Source: Treponema sp.
GTDB lineage: Bacteria; Spirochaetota; Spirochaetia; Treponematales; Treponemataceae
DNA length: 52,514 bases
Direction: 5' to 3'
Assembly: GCA_016297415.1 (NCBI GenBank)
Contig: JAEDGQ010000003.1
Coordinates: 1 to 52,514 of the forward strand
The position numbers and the translations under genes were made by a program. The notes below the pieces were generated by a model, which had not been told where the DNA came from, ran no database searches, and saw only the letters and a list, made by a program, of their open reading frames with translations. Positions 30,691 to 39,658 of this stretch are shown one piece after another. Every line of letters starts with the position of its first letter. The first letter of the stretch is position 1.

Positions 30691-31474
30691 CCAGGATTCC
30701 ACCGTCTACGTAGAGGATGTGGCCGTTTACAGCGTTAGAAGCTTCTGATGCGAGGAATACTGCTGCACCAACAAGTTCTTCTGGATCAAGCCAGCGTCCA
30801 GCTGGAGTCTTTGCACGAATGAATGAATCGAATGGGTGCATTGAACCATCAGGCTGTTTTTCGCGGAGTGGAGCTGTCTGTGGAGTAGCAATGTATCCAG
30901 GTCCGATACCGTTACACTGGATGTTGTATTCACCGTATTCAGAACAGATGTTGCGTGTGAGCATTTTAAGACCACCCTTAGCAGCTGCATAAGCAGATAC
31001 TGTTTCGCGACCCAGTTCTGACATCATAGAACAGATGTTGATGATTTTACCAGCTTTTTTAGCCATCATGCCTGGGAGAACTGCTTTTGATACGATGAAT
31101 GGAGCATTAAGGTCAACGTCGATTACCTGACGGAATTCTTCTGCTTTCATTTCGTGCATAGGGATTCTCTTAATAATACCAGCGTTGTTAACGAGGATAT
31201 CAACTGTACCTACGTCTTTTTCAATCTGTTTTACAGTAGCCTGAACCTGTTCTTCGTTTGTAACGTCACAAACATATCCGTGAGCTTCGATTCCTGCTTC
31301 TTTGTAGTTTTTATAACCGTTGTCCAGCTGTTCCTGTCCCCGATCATTAAATACGATTTTTGCACCAGCTGCAGCAAGGCCTTTAGCGATTGCAAAACCG
31401 ATTCCGTAAGATGCACCTGTAACCCAGGCAACTTTGCCTGTCAGGTCAAACATTTTCATGTTAAATTCTGCCAT
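30665..31474 (-). CDS. short-chain dehydrogenase, gluconate 5-dehydrogenase type
   Basis: A 269-residue NAD(P)-dependent oxidoreductase. Rossmann motif VAWVTGASYGIGFAIAKGLA, NNAG, catalytic Ser in INICSMMSELG and YxxxK in SAYAAAKGGLK, then NGIGPGYIATPQTAPLRE and the end VNGHILYVDGGILAYIGKQP, typical of gluconate 5-dehydrogenase (reducing 5-keto-gluconate). Given the uronate genes in this window, it might instead act like KduD on diketo-deoxygluconate. GGAGG precedes the ATG. The 3' end is present in three copies (30321-30690). Confidence 0.87.
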   Translation of the reverse strand: MAEFNMKMFDLTGKVAWVTGASYGIGFAIAKGLAAAGAKIVFNDRGQEQLDNGYKNYKEAGIEAHGYVCDVTNEEQVQATVKQIEKDVGTVDILVNNAGIIKRIPMHEMKAEEFRQVIDVDLNAPFIVSKAVLPGMMAKKAGKIINICSMMSELGRETVSAYAAAKGGLKMLTRNICSEYGEYNIQCNGIGPGYIATPQTAPLREKQPDGSMHPFDSFIRAKTPAGRWLDPEELVGAAVFLASEASNAVNGHILYVDGGILAYIGKQPK

Positions 31475-31563
31475 TTGAAAATTTCCTCCAAATTAGATGA
31501 TTTAAAGATATAAAATTGAACTGTTTGGGTCAATCACAAGCGGTTCATATTTTAACAAAGTAA

Positions 31564-31995
31564 TTATAAATCTGTGAAGTTTAAAAGGATTATGTTTTTG
31601 TCTTCACTTTTTAAAACGGTCTGAATGTTGTCGTGAGGAATAGTACATTTTAATCCTGCTTTTCCTTCAACGGTATCATCAAGACTTACAACATCAAGAA
31701 CCTGATCGGCAACAAGACCGTAAAGAGTTGTTTTTTCCCCTTCTTCTGATGTTTTTAATATTTCTATTACAATGATTTTTGTCATTTTATCCGGGTTTTT
31801 AGTTTTTAAGCCAAACTTTTTCCGCAGATTAATAACAGAAATTCCCTGTTCTCTGGAATAAATCAATCCTTCGATGTAATTCTGAGCACAGGGAATTGGT
31901 GTTAAATTTCCGTAATTAAGGACTTCCAGAACATTGGAAATTTCTACGGCACAGATATTATTATCAAGAAGAAATGTAAGATAATTCTTGTTCAT
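31564..31995 (-). CDS. cheW: CheW-like coupling protein
   Basis: A 143-residue single CheW domain that links receptors to CheA. Marks: LTFLLDNNICAVEISNVLEV, PIPCAQNYIEGLIYSREQGI (usually NLRG), VINLRKKFGL, and GLVADQVLDVVSLDD. AAGGA precedes the ATG. It is the last gene of the minus-strand chemotaxis series (STAS, cheA, cheR, cheB, cheY, MCP, cheW). It differs from the other CheW in the window (39152, plus strand); the two may serve different arrays or receptors. Confidence 0.9.
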   Translation of the reverse strand: MNKNYLTFLLDNNICAVEISNVLEVLNYGNLTPIPCAQNYIEGLIYSREQGISVINLRKKFGLKTKNPDKMTKIIVIEILKTSEEGEKTTLYGLVADQVLDVVSLDDTVEGKAGLKCTIPHDNIQTVLKSEDKNIILLNFTDL

Positions 31996-32049
31996 ATAAA
32001 ATCCTTAACAAAGGCAGCCGGTTAATCCAAACTGCTTTTACGGTGAATA

Positions 32050-34098
32050 TTAGAATTCTTCAAAATCAGCATCACTAACTAAGTCTGCAGTAGTTTTCTG
32101 AACTACAGTTCCGCTGATTGGTGTATTTTTTGCTTTTTTAGCAGGTTTTTCTTCTTTTTTTGGTTCAACTTTTTCTTCTGCAGAAATAGTTTCAGTATTT
32201 ACTGAACTTGCGGCTGTTTCTGCAGAAACGTCTTTTACCATGGCTTCTGTTTCTGCCTGATTCTGACTGTATTCTTCTGGTGTTTTGAAGAATGCAATTG
32301 TCTGAACAAGTTTCTGAGCTTCGGCTGAAAGTTCTTCTGCCATTGCAGCCATTTCTTCAGCGGCGCTGGCATTCTGCTGAACTACGCTGTCCATCTGAAT
32401 GATTGCAGCTGAAACCTGAGAAGCACCGTTATCCTGTTCACGGCTGGCAGTTGCGATTTCTTTAATGAGAGCTGAAGTCTGTTCGATTGAAGGAACAACT
32501 CCATTAATCATCTGACCTGCATTTTCTGCAGAATCAAGAGTTCTAACTGACAGTTCACTGATTTCAGCGGCTGCAATCTGTGTGCGTTCTGCAAGCTTAC
32601 GGACTTCGCTGGCAACTACGGCAAATCCCTTACCGGCATCTCCGGCACGGGCAGCTTCAATTGCGGCGTTAAGAGCCAGCATATTAGTCTGACCAGCGAT
32701 TTCCTCGATTACGCTGATTTTTTCTGCAATAGTTTTTACTGCTTCTAAAGATTCTGTAACTGCAAGTCCACCGGCTTCGCTGTCTGCAGATGCCTGAAGG
32801 GCAATTTCGCTTGTTTTGGCTGCATTATCTGCTGTTGCACGAATATTAGAAGTCATCTGTTCCATTGTCGCACTCATTTCTTCTGTTGAAGCTGCCTGTT
32901 CGCTGGCACCGGAAGAAACAGCCTGACTTGAAGAAGAAAGCTGTTCACCACCGGCACGAACGTTCATAGCTGATTCCCGTACAGACTGAATTGTCTTTAT
33001 GAGTGAAAGAATCATTTGGTTAAGAGAAAGTGCCATGGCACCAAGTTCATCAGAGCGTTTCTGAACTTTTGCTTCGTAAATTCCGTCTTTTGGATCAAGA
33101 ATAAGATTTCCTTTTGCAACGGATTCAAGAGTTTTCTTAATGGTGACGATTGGTTTTGAAATACCAGAGGCATAAATCCAGGAAACGATAATTGAACCGA
33201 TAACAGAACAGATAAGAATGATAATCATGGCCTGAATCATTCTTGTTACTGAACTCATAAATGCTTCTTCAGGAACAAGAATAGCAATTCCCCAGTCTGT
33301 TGAGATTTCCTGGTCCTGCATTGGATTGTAAGCAATATAGTATTTTCTGTTCAGTGCTTTGATTTTTGAAATACCGGTTTCAGCCATAGCCATTTTTCCT
33401 GAAATTGCGGCAAGGGATGAGTATTTTGAATCTTCAACTGCAAGTTCAGTGAAAGAAACATTTCTTCCTGCAATTCCATCAATTGTGCTTGAAAGAATCA
33501 ATCCGTCACTTTCATTAATGATGAAAGAACATCCGCCTTTTACAATGTTCAGTTTTTCAGCAAAGTTTGTAAGAATTGAAGTGTCTGTATTAATGGCAAA
33601 TACACCAGAAATATTGTTATTTTCATCACGGAGAGGAACTGCAAAATAAAGAGCAATTTTTCCTGTTGTTTTTGCAATTACCGGTCCGTAAACTGTGGCA
33701 CTTCCGCTGACAGCTTTCTGAAAATATGGACGGTCAGCAATTTCACATGGATTTCCTTTTGATGTGTATCCATGACCTTTTTTATCTGCAAGAACGAAGT
33801 AGTTGGCTCCTGTAATATGGTCGCTGTGAGAATCAATAAGAAGGGCTTTCTGGCGGATTGTAAGCTTAGAGTTTCTCATATCATCCCGGTGAGAAAGAGC
33901 ATCAAGAAGATTGAAATTTGCCTGAATCTGAGCTGTGGCAGCCTGAGTTACATTATCCAGAATTTGTGAAAGTCCCTGATATGCAGTCTGGTTAACTGCG
34001 TTGCTGGCAAAAAACATTGAAGTGGCTGTAAGAGTGATGCCGAGACAAAGTGTTCCTGTAGCAATAAATAGAGAAATTGAATTCTTAATACTTTTCAT
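32050..34098 (-). CDS. methyl-accepting chemotaxis protein
   Basis: A 682-residue membrane receptor. Helix 1 (about 10-30), an extracytoplasmic double-Cache-type domain (~35-285; DRPYFQKAVSGSATVYGPVI, VFAINTDTSIL), helix 2 (~288-310), HAMP (~312-370), then the signalling coiled coil with the canonical tip NMLALNAAIEAARAGDAGKG followed by FAVVASEVRKLAERT. A long Lys/Glu/Ala-rich tail ends in DFEEF, which fits the aromatic-x-x-aromatic CheR/CheB tether (E. coli NWETF). GGAG precedes the ATG. The ligand is unknown. Confidence 0.95.
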   Translation of the reverse strand: MKSIKNSISLFIATGTLCLGITLTATSMFFASNAVNQTAYQGLSQILDNVTQAATAQIQANFNLLDALSHRDDMRNSKLTIRQKALLIDSHSDHITGANYFVLADKKGHGYTSKGNPCEIADRPYFQKAVSGSATVYGPVIAKTTGKIALYFAVPLRDENNNISGVFAINTDTSILTNFAEKLNIVKGGCSFIINESDGLILSSTIDGIAGRNVSFTELAVEDSKYSSLAAISGKMAMAETGISKIKALNRKYYIAYNPMQDQEISTDWGIAILVPEEAFMSSVTRMIQAMIIILICSVIGSIIVSWIYASGISKPIVTIKKTLESVAKGNLILDPKDGIYEAKVQKRSDELGAMALSLNQMILSLIKTIQSVRESAMNVRAGGEQLSSSSQAVSSGASEQAASTEEMSATMEQMTSNIRATADNAAKTSEIALQASADSEAGGLAVTESLEAVKTIAEKISVIEEIAGQTNMLALNAAIEAARAGDAGKGFAVVASEVRKLAERTQIAAAEISELSVRTLDSAENAGQMINGVVPSIEQTSALIKEIATASREQDNGASQVSAAIIQMDSVVQQNASAAEEMAAMAEELSAEAQKLVQTIAFFKTPEEYSQNQAETEAMVKDVSAETAASSVNTETISAEEKVEPKKEEKPAKKAKNTPISGTVVQKTTADLVSDADFEEF

Positions 34099-34146
34099 AA
34101 AGGACTCCTTCTGAATTGATGGTTTAAAACTGAAAGTATGTTTTTA

Positions 34147-34512
34147 TTATCCGATAATCTTTTTTACAACGGCAATTAACTTTTCAGATGTGAAAGGTTT
34201 TACAATCCATCCTGTTGCACCTGCAGCTTTACCTTCGTCCATTTTTGAAGCCTGGTTTTCTGTTGTAAGGGCAATTATTGGAGTGAATTTGTATCCTTCT
34301 GTGGCACGGAGATTCTTTGTAAGTTCTATTCCGTCCATGTTAGGCATGTTAATATCTGTGATTACAAGGTTGAATTTATCAGCCTTTGCTTTTGCAAGAC
34401 CATCAACACCGTCAACAGCCTCAACAATTTCATAGCCTTCCTGACCAAGAATGAACGAGATGCTCTTTCTGATTGAAACAGAATCATCTACTGCAAGAAT
34501 TTTTTTCGACAT
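34147..34512 (-). CDS. cheY: CheY-type response regulator
   Basis: A 121-residue stand-alone receiver. Acid pair AVDDS (D9, D10), phospho-acceptor D53 in VITDINMPNMDG, switch Thr in ALTTENQ and Lys in WIVKPFTSEK. It should carry the phosphate from CheA to the flagellar motor or a downstream partner. GGAGG lies before the ATG. It sits between cheB and the MCP gene with short gaps. Confidence 0.93.
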   Translation of the reverse strand: MSKKILAVDDSVSIRKSISFILGQEGYEIVEAVDGVDGLAKAKADKFNLVITDINMPNMDGIELTKNLRATEGYKFTPIIALTTENQASKMDEGKAAGATGWIVKPFTSEKLIAVVKKIIG

Positions 34513-34561
34513 AATATTTCCTCCGATACGTCTATTATTTTATCATATTTTTATTATTTAT

Positions 34562-35737
34562 TTATCGTGCAGATAAATTTTTAATTCCAAGGGTCATTAA
34601 TTTTGACTGACTTACAACAGCAGGTGCCAGATCCTGTAAAGGTAAAACTTTGTCTACGGCACCGGCTTTTACGGCTTCTCCAGGCATTCCCCAGACAATG
34701 CTGGTCTTTTCATCCTGTGCAAAATTGAATGCTCCTGAGTCGTGCATTTCCTTCATTCCGTGGGAACCATCATCTCCCATACCAGTCATGATTACACCGA
34801 TAATGTTTTTGCCGCCGTATCTTGCTGCAGATCTGAAAAGAACATCTACAGAAGGGCGGTGACGGCTTACAAGAGGGCCGTCTTTAATTTCAACGAAATA
34901 GCCCTTGATATCTCTCTTAAGCAGCATGTGGTGATTTCCAGGGGCGATGAGGACTTTGCCTTTTTCTACCCGTTCATTATTTACAGCTTCTTTAACTGTA
35001 ACTTTTGAAAGGCTGTTAAGGCGTTCAGCAAAAGCCTGGGTAAAGTGTTCAGGCATATGCTGTACAACAAGCATTCCTGGAGAATCTTCTGGAAGCTGAG
35101 AAAGAAAATCCCTCAGAGCTTCAGTTCCACCTGTACTTGCTCCGATTACAACAATTGGTTCTGTTATTCCGGCAGGAGCAAATTTTGGATCAGGTTTTTC
35201 GAGAATTACATCAGCAGAGAGTTTTGGTTCAACAGGTCTGGTTTTTATGTCATTTTGAACAGCAGAACTGTTTGCTGATGAAAAATTCTTTGCATGATTG
35301 CGAATTGCTGATGGAATGAGGCTTTTGATTTTTCCCGTACAGCTGTAGGCAGATTTTACGGCATCACAAATAAGAATTTTAGATTCTGTAAAGAAGTTTT
35401 TTGTTCCGATAGCAGGTTTTAAAATTACTTCACAGGCTCCAAGTTCGTAAGCTTTTAAGGCCTGAGGAGAATCTGGTGTTACAAGTGAAGAACAGATGAC
35501 ACATGGAATAGGATCTACAGTTTCGTTTAATTTTCGAAGAAATGTAAGTCCGTCCATTCTGGCCATTTCTATATCTGAAATAATTACATCCGGACGATTT
35601 TCTCTGATCATGCGGACAGCAACGATAGGATCTGGAGCTGTTCCTGAAACAATTAATTCAGGATCCGAATTGAGAACTTCTGTTAATGTCTTTCTGACGA
35701 GTGTTGAGTCGTCGATAATCAATACTTTAATCTGCAT
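34562..35737 (-). CDS. cheB: chemoreceptor methylesterase/deamidase CheB
   Basis: A 391-residue two-domain protein: receiver (about 1-125, phospho-Asp D55 in IISDIEMARMDG), a linker (~130-190), then the methylesterase domain with catalytic Ser in VIGASTGGTEAL, His in VVQHMPEHFTQAF and Asp in GVIMTGMGDDGSHGM. It removes methyl groups from receptors when phosphorylated by CheA. It follows cheR by 13 bases. The Shine-Dalgarno is poor, so it may be coupled to cheR translation. Confidence 0.95.
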   Translation of the reverse strand: MQIKVLIIDDSTLVRKTLTEVLNSDPELIVSGTAPDPIVAVRMIRENRPDVIISDIEMARMDGLTFLRKLNETVDPIPCVICSSLVTPDSPQALKAYELGACEVILKPAIGTKNFFTESKILICDAVKSAYSCTGKIKSLIPSAIRNHAKNFSSANSSAVQNDIKTRPVEPKLSADVILEKPDPKFAPAGITEPIVVIGASTGGTEALRDFLSQLPEDSPGMLVVQHMPEHFTQAFAERLNSLSKVTVKEAVNNERVEKGKVLIAPGNHHMLLKRDIKGYFVEIKDGPLVSRHRPSVDVLFRSAARYGGKNIIGVIMTGMGDDGSHGMKEMHDSGAFNFAQDEKTSIVWGMPGEAVKAGAVDKVLPLQDLAPAVVSQSKLMTLGIKNLSAR

Positions 35738-35750
35738 ATATTATCTTTAT

Positions 35751-36602
35751 CTAAATTTTCTGGAATGTGGTTGAACCTACTGTTTTAAGAGGCAGATTCA
35801 TGCCAAAAATTGTTTCTGAATGACCAAGAAAAAGATAACCTCCAGGTACAAGATGATCTGTAAGTTTTCTTATTACTTCTTCCTGAGTTTTCTTATCAAA
35901 ATAGATAAGAACATTCCGGCAGAAAATTATGTGTTTTGCCGTTGTAGAAGGATAAACAGGATCCATAAAATTCAATCTTTCAAAATGAACTTTTTCCCTT
36001 GTTGTCTTATTTACCCGTACCAGAGGATTGGAAGTATCTTTGCTTTTAAGGAAGTATCTCTTTTTTAAATCATAAGACAAATCGTCAACTTCTGAAATTG
36101 GATAAACTGCATCAATTGCCTTATCAAGAACTTTAGATGAAATGTCAGTTGCCCTGATGGAAAAATCCCTGATTTGACCGGGATTCTGCCTTATAAATTC
36201 CTGCATAACGATGGAAAGAGTATATGGTTCCTGACCGCTTGAACAGCCTGCAGACCAAAGTTCAACTTTTTCTATACCGCGTTTTGCAAGCTGAGGCAGG
36301 GCAGTAGAATTCATAAAATCAAAGTGAGAATTTTCACGGAAAAAATTTGTCAGGTTTGTTGTAATCTGGTTTATCATAAGCCCGATTTCTTCCTGACCTT
36401 CCGGTGTATTTGAAAATATCAGTTTGAGATAATCGTCATAGTTTGTCATATTAAGATTTTTCAGCCTGATTGAAAGACGGGACTGAACCATAATCATTTT
36501 TTCATCAGGCATTTTTATACCCACATTTGTCTGAATAAAATCGGCAAGCTTTTTAAACTGAGAATCTGAAAGTGAAGGAACATGGGCAATTTCTATATTC
36601 AT
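35751..36602 (-). CDS. cheR: chemoreceptor methyltransferase CheR
   Basis: A 283-residue SAM-dependent methyltransferase that adds methyl groups to receptor glutamates. N-terminal helical domain (about 10-75, FIQTNVGIKMPDEKMIMVQS), then the SAM domain with VELWSAGCSSGQEPYTLSIV, DFSIRATDISSKVLDKA, HIIFCRNVLIYFD and GGYLFLGHSETI. No TPR extension. It overlaps cheA by four bases (ATGA), showing translational coupling. Confidence 0.95.
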   Translation of the reverse strand: MNIEIAHVPSLSDSQFKKLADFIQTNVGIKMPDEKMIMVQSRLSIRLKNLNMTNYDDYLKLIFSNTPEGQEEIGLMINQITTNLTNFFRENSHFDFMNSTALPQLAKRGIEKVELWSAGCSSGQEPYTLSIVMQEFIRQNPGQIRDFSIRATDISSKVLDKAIDAVYPISEVDDLSYDLKKRYFLKSKDTSNPLVRVNKTTREKVHFERLNFMDPVYPSTTAKHIIFCRNVLIYFDKKTQEEVIRKLTDHLVPGGYLFLGHSETIFGMNLPLKTVGSTTFQKI

Positions 36603-38737
36603 TTTTTACCCTTTTCCCTGCTTGTTTCAATCATATCAGTAAGTTTATACACATCGAGGATAAGGGCTACAGATCCGTCACCAAGAATTGTTGAATTGCT
36701 GATACCAAGACAATTTTGATACAGTTTTCCGAGAGGCTTAATAACGGTCTGATGTGTTCCAAGAATTTTATCAACAACAATTCCGGCAACACCATCCTGA
36801 GTATTAATTGTTACAATTTCTGGTTTTGAAGGACGAGGATCCGGAATATTAAAATATGTACGCAGATCGATACATGTAACATCTTTTCCGTGAACTTCTG
36901 TGTGAGGGAAGAGAGAATCAGATGACTTGCGGCCGAGCTGAGAATAGAAAAGACATTCGGAAATTGCATTTACAGGAATGATGTATTTTGTATTTCCGAT
37001 TTGAGTAAGCATACCGTCAATAATTGCCAGAGTCAGAGGGATTTTGAGAATAAAGCTTGTTCCCTGTCCTGGTTCCGATTCAATTGAAACTGATCCTCCA
37101 AGAGAAAGAATATCTTTTTTTACAACATCAAGACCAACTCCACGGCCTGAAATATTACTAACCTGTTTTGCAGTAGAGAATCCAGGCTGGAAAATTAAAT
37201 GGAAAATTTCACTGTCAGAAAGATTATCGTCCATAGAGATAAGGCCTTTTTCAATGCCTTTCTGACGAATGCGTTCTTTGTTAAGTCCGGCTCCATCATC
37301 TTTGATTGTAATGATTACAACTCCTCCCTGATGACGGGCTGAAAGTGTTACTGTACCCTGAGCGTCTTTTCCTTTGGCAGCCCGTTCTACAGGCATTTCA
37401 ATACCATGGTCTACAGAGTTTCGAACAAGGTGAAGGAGAGGATCGTTAAGTTTTTCAATTACAGTTTTATCCAGTTCAGTTTCTGCACCTTCAATCTGCA
37501 GGTCGATTTTTTTACCAAGCTGATCTGAAAGGTCACGGATTGTTCTTTTGAATCTTGTAAACAGAGTACCGATAGGCAGCATACGGATTTCCATTGAAGT
37601 ATCGCGGAGAGAAACTGCCAGGCGTTCACATTGTTCACTAAGGTTTTTGAGGACCGGAATATTTTTTTCAATGGCAAGCTGTTCAAGCCGGGCGTTGAAA
37701 GTAACAAGTTCTCCAATTAAATCAACAAGCTGATCCAGTTTTTCTGAACTTACGCGGATAGACTGCTGCAGGACTCCTGAAGTCTGTGATCCCTGACCTG
37801 ATGCACTTTCGTTATTAAGTGCCTTGAAGTGCTGCTGTTCGGCCAGGGCAGACTTAACTTGCTGTTCAGAAATCAGTTGTTTATCAACAAGAATCTGACC
37901 AAGCTGTTTGTGTTCCTGCATGATGGAATCGAGTTCTTTTTTCGATACATCATTACGGTCAACGAGGATTTCACCGATTCTGTGGCTTCCGTCTGGATCG
38001 AGTTGGATTTTATCTACGGTGAAGGTAGATTCAGAATCCAGGAAGATGAATACATCATCAATATCATTTTTTGACTTTGTTGTTGTAAGGATAATATCCC
38101 ATGAAAAATAACAAAGTTCCGGATCCATTTTTGAAAGAGCCGGTAAATCTTCGTTGAATGCAACAACTGTGGCAGTTCCAAGTTCAGTAAGTTCTTTTAC
38201 CAGAAGTTCAGGGCGTGTTCCGTTCTGCATGATTTGTTTGCATGGACGGAATTTAATGCGATAAGTATCTGCCGGTTTTTCCTGCTTAACTGTGTTTAAT
38301 GATTCTGGAGGAGTGTTTCCTGCAGAGAGAATTAAATCTTCAGGCTGGGTTCCTCCATTCTGGGCAACAAAAGTTTTAAAAGCCAGAATAAGACTCTGGG
38401 AATTTGCTGTCTGCTCAGAAGAAACGTCCTGTCCGGCATCAAGCATGGAACGGATATGATCTCTGGCATTTAAGAGAAGGCCGATAAGTTCAGATGTAAC
38501 CGGAACAATTCCGTTACGAACCTGATCCATGGCTGATTCAACTTCGTGGGTAAACTCGGAAATAGCTGTAAATCCGAACATTGCCGAGGAACCTTTGATT
38601 GTATGCATGGCACGGAAAACCGCACCAATTGTTTCCAGATCTGTAGGATTATTTTCCAGAGTAAGAAGCTGGTCTTCCAGATTTTCAAGAAGTTCTCCTG
38701 CTTCTTCGAGGAATACGGAGCTGATCTGATCAAGCAT
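36599..38737 (-). CDS. cheA: chemotaxis histidine kinase CheA
   Basis: A 712-residue kinase. P1/HPt domain at the N-terminus with phospho-His H45 in FRAMHTIKGSSAMFG; a P2-like part (about 160-240, YRIKFRPCKQIMQNGTRPEL); a two-repeat segment (GEILVDRNDVSKKELDSIM.. LGQILVDKQLISEQQVKSAL, ~250-305) like the small helical repeats seen in some CheA and type II secretion ATPases; P3 dimerisation; P4 ATP site with LVRNSVDHGIEMP (N), KDDGAGLN (G1) and GRGVGLDVVK (G2); P5 CheW-like domain. All key residues are present. AAGGAGG precedes the ATG, inside the end of the STAS gene. Confidence 0.95.
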   Translation of the reverse strand: MLDQISSVFLEEAGELLENLEDQLLTLENNPTDLETIGAVFRAMHTIKGSSAMFGFTAISEFTHEVESAMDQVRNGIVPVTSELIGLLLNARDHIRSMLDAGQDVSSEQTANSQSLILAFKTFVAQNGGTQPEDLILSAGNTPPESLNTVKQEKPADTYRIKFRPCKQIMQNGTRPELLVKELTELGTATVVAFNEDLPALSKMDPELCYFSWDIILTTTKSKNDIDDVFIFLDSESTFTVDKIQLDPDGSHRIGEILVDRNDVSKKELDSIMQEHKQLGQILVDKQLISEQQVKSALAEQQHFKALNNESASGQGSQTSGVLQQSIRVSSEKLDQLVDLIGELVTFNARLEQLAIEKNIPVLKNLSEQCERLAVSLRDTSMEIRMLPIGTLFTRFKRTIRDLSDQLGKKIDLQIEGAETELDKTVIEKLNDPLLHLVRNSVDHGIEMPVERAAKGKDAQGTVTLSARHQGGVVIITIKDDGAGLNKERIRQKGIEKGLISMDDNLSDSEIFHLIFQPGFSTAKQVSNISGRGVGLDVVKKDILSLGGSVSIESEPGQGTSFILKIPLTLAIIDGMLTQIGNTKYIIPVNAISECLFYSQLGRKSSDSLFPHTEVHGKDVTCIDLRTYFNIPDPRPSKPEIVTINTQDGVAGIVVDKILGTHQTVIKPLGKLYQNCLGISNSTILGDGSVALILDVYKLTDMIETSREKGKK

Positions 38738-39059
38738 TTTCAGCCTCCTTTAAATCTTCTTCAGAGGCCAGAAGAGGGTCCAGATTAATGCTGCAGCTTG
38801 AAATAAACGAAGAAATACTTGCTGGAAGAGGACTTTTTACAAAGAAATTCTTTTTGGAAGCATCAGCTTCTTTTTTTGCGGCGAGAAGGAGCTGAATGCC
38901 TGTAATATCGATATCGTCAATATTGGAAATGTCAACAATGACTTTATTTGCGGCTTTTAAAGCTTTTACAAGTTCTTTCTGACGTGATTTTGCAGTTTCG
39001 ATTCCGGCAGTTCCTGTCCATTGTAACGTAATTATTTCTTCAAGTTTTTTTTCAGACAA
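38730..39059 (-). CDS. STAS-domain protein of the chemotaxis operon
   Basis: A 109-residue single STAS domain of the anti-sigma-factor-antagonist type: LQWTGTAGIETAKSRQKELV, VIVDISNIDDIDITGIQLLL. The usual phosphorylatable Ser/Thr after the D is represented by DIDITG (Thr). The start is TTG with AGGAG eight bases upstream; no in-frame ATG is available. It overlaps cheA by eight bases and is the first gene of the series, so it belongs to the chemosensory system. A partner kinase or phosphatase is not in the window. Confidence 0.85.
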   Translation of the reverse strand: MSEKKLEEIITLQWTGTAGIETAKSRQKELVKALKAANKVIVDISNIDDIDITGIQLLLAAKKEADASKKNFFVKSPLPASISSFISSCSINLDPLLASEEDLKEAENA

Positions 39060-39151
39060 GACTTATGCTCCTTTTGTTTTTTCACCAGACCTATAGTATA
39101 ATTTTATCTGTAATTAAACTTAATTTTACATTCAGTTTGGAGTGTCGTCAA

Positions 39152-39658
39152 ATGATTGGAAGTCACATGTCTGATGAATCTTTCTTTACTTTTAATCTTG
39201 GAAAAGGACTTTTTTCACTTCCAGTAAAATATGTAAAAGAAGTATTTGATTTTGAATCTATTACTCCAATTCCAAATTCCCTGGATTATTTAAAAGGTGT
39301 AATGAATGTTCGCGGTTCCGTTGTTTCAATTGCAGATTTCCGCAAACTGTTTGGTTTTGAATGTTCAGACAAGCTGGAAGGAACACAGATAATCATTCTG
39401 GAAATTCCACAGCGTAATGAAAAACCAGTACTTCTTGGAATCATTGCAGATAAAGTTGATGTAGTAAGCCGTCTTACACTTATTCAGGCTGAATCTAAAG
39501 ATTACGGAATTCAGGAAGGCCAGAGTCACTTTGTAAGTGCAGTTGCCCGTCGGGGGGAGGATTTTATTCTTATTCTTAACCCGGAAAAAATCCTGACTTT
39601 TATTGAATCAGATGTAGATAAAGCAGTTAATTTACTTGCCCTTGGCGGCTCTGTTTAA
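39152..39658 (+). CDS. cheW: CheW-like coupling protein
   Basis: A 168-residue CheW domain (from ATG 39152, GGAG nine bases upstream; ATG 39167 is also possible). Marks: FTFNLGKGLFSLPVKYVKEV, LKGVMNVRGSVVSIADFRKL with the conserved NVRG, and LGIIADKVDVVSRLT. It is encoded on the plus strand, divergent from the STAS-cheA series. Its last 27 bases overlap the end of cheD on the other strand. TATAAT at about 39098 may be its -10. Confidence 0.9.
   Translation: MIGSHMSDESFFTFNLGKGLFSLPVKYVKEVFDFESITPIPNSLDYLKGVMNVRGSVVSIADFRKLFGFECSDKLEGTQIIILEIPQRNEKPVLLGIIADKVDVVSRLTLIQAESKDYGIQEGQSHFVSAVARRGEDFILILNPEKILTFIESDVDKAVNLLALGGSV

Noticed and set aside
39065..39151. Longer start for the plus-strand cheW
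   Set aside because: The added 29 residues are hydrophobic and unlike CheW, and the ATGs at 39152/39167 have ribosome sites.
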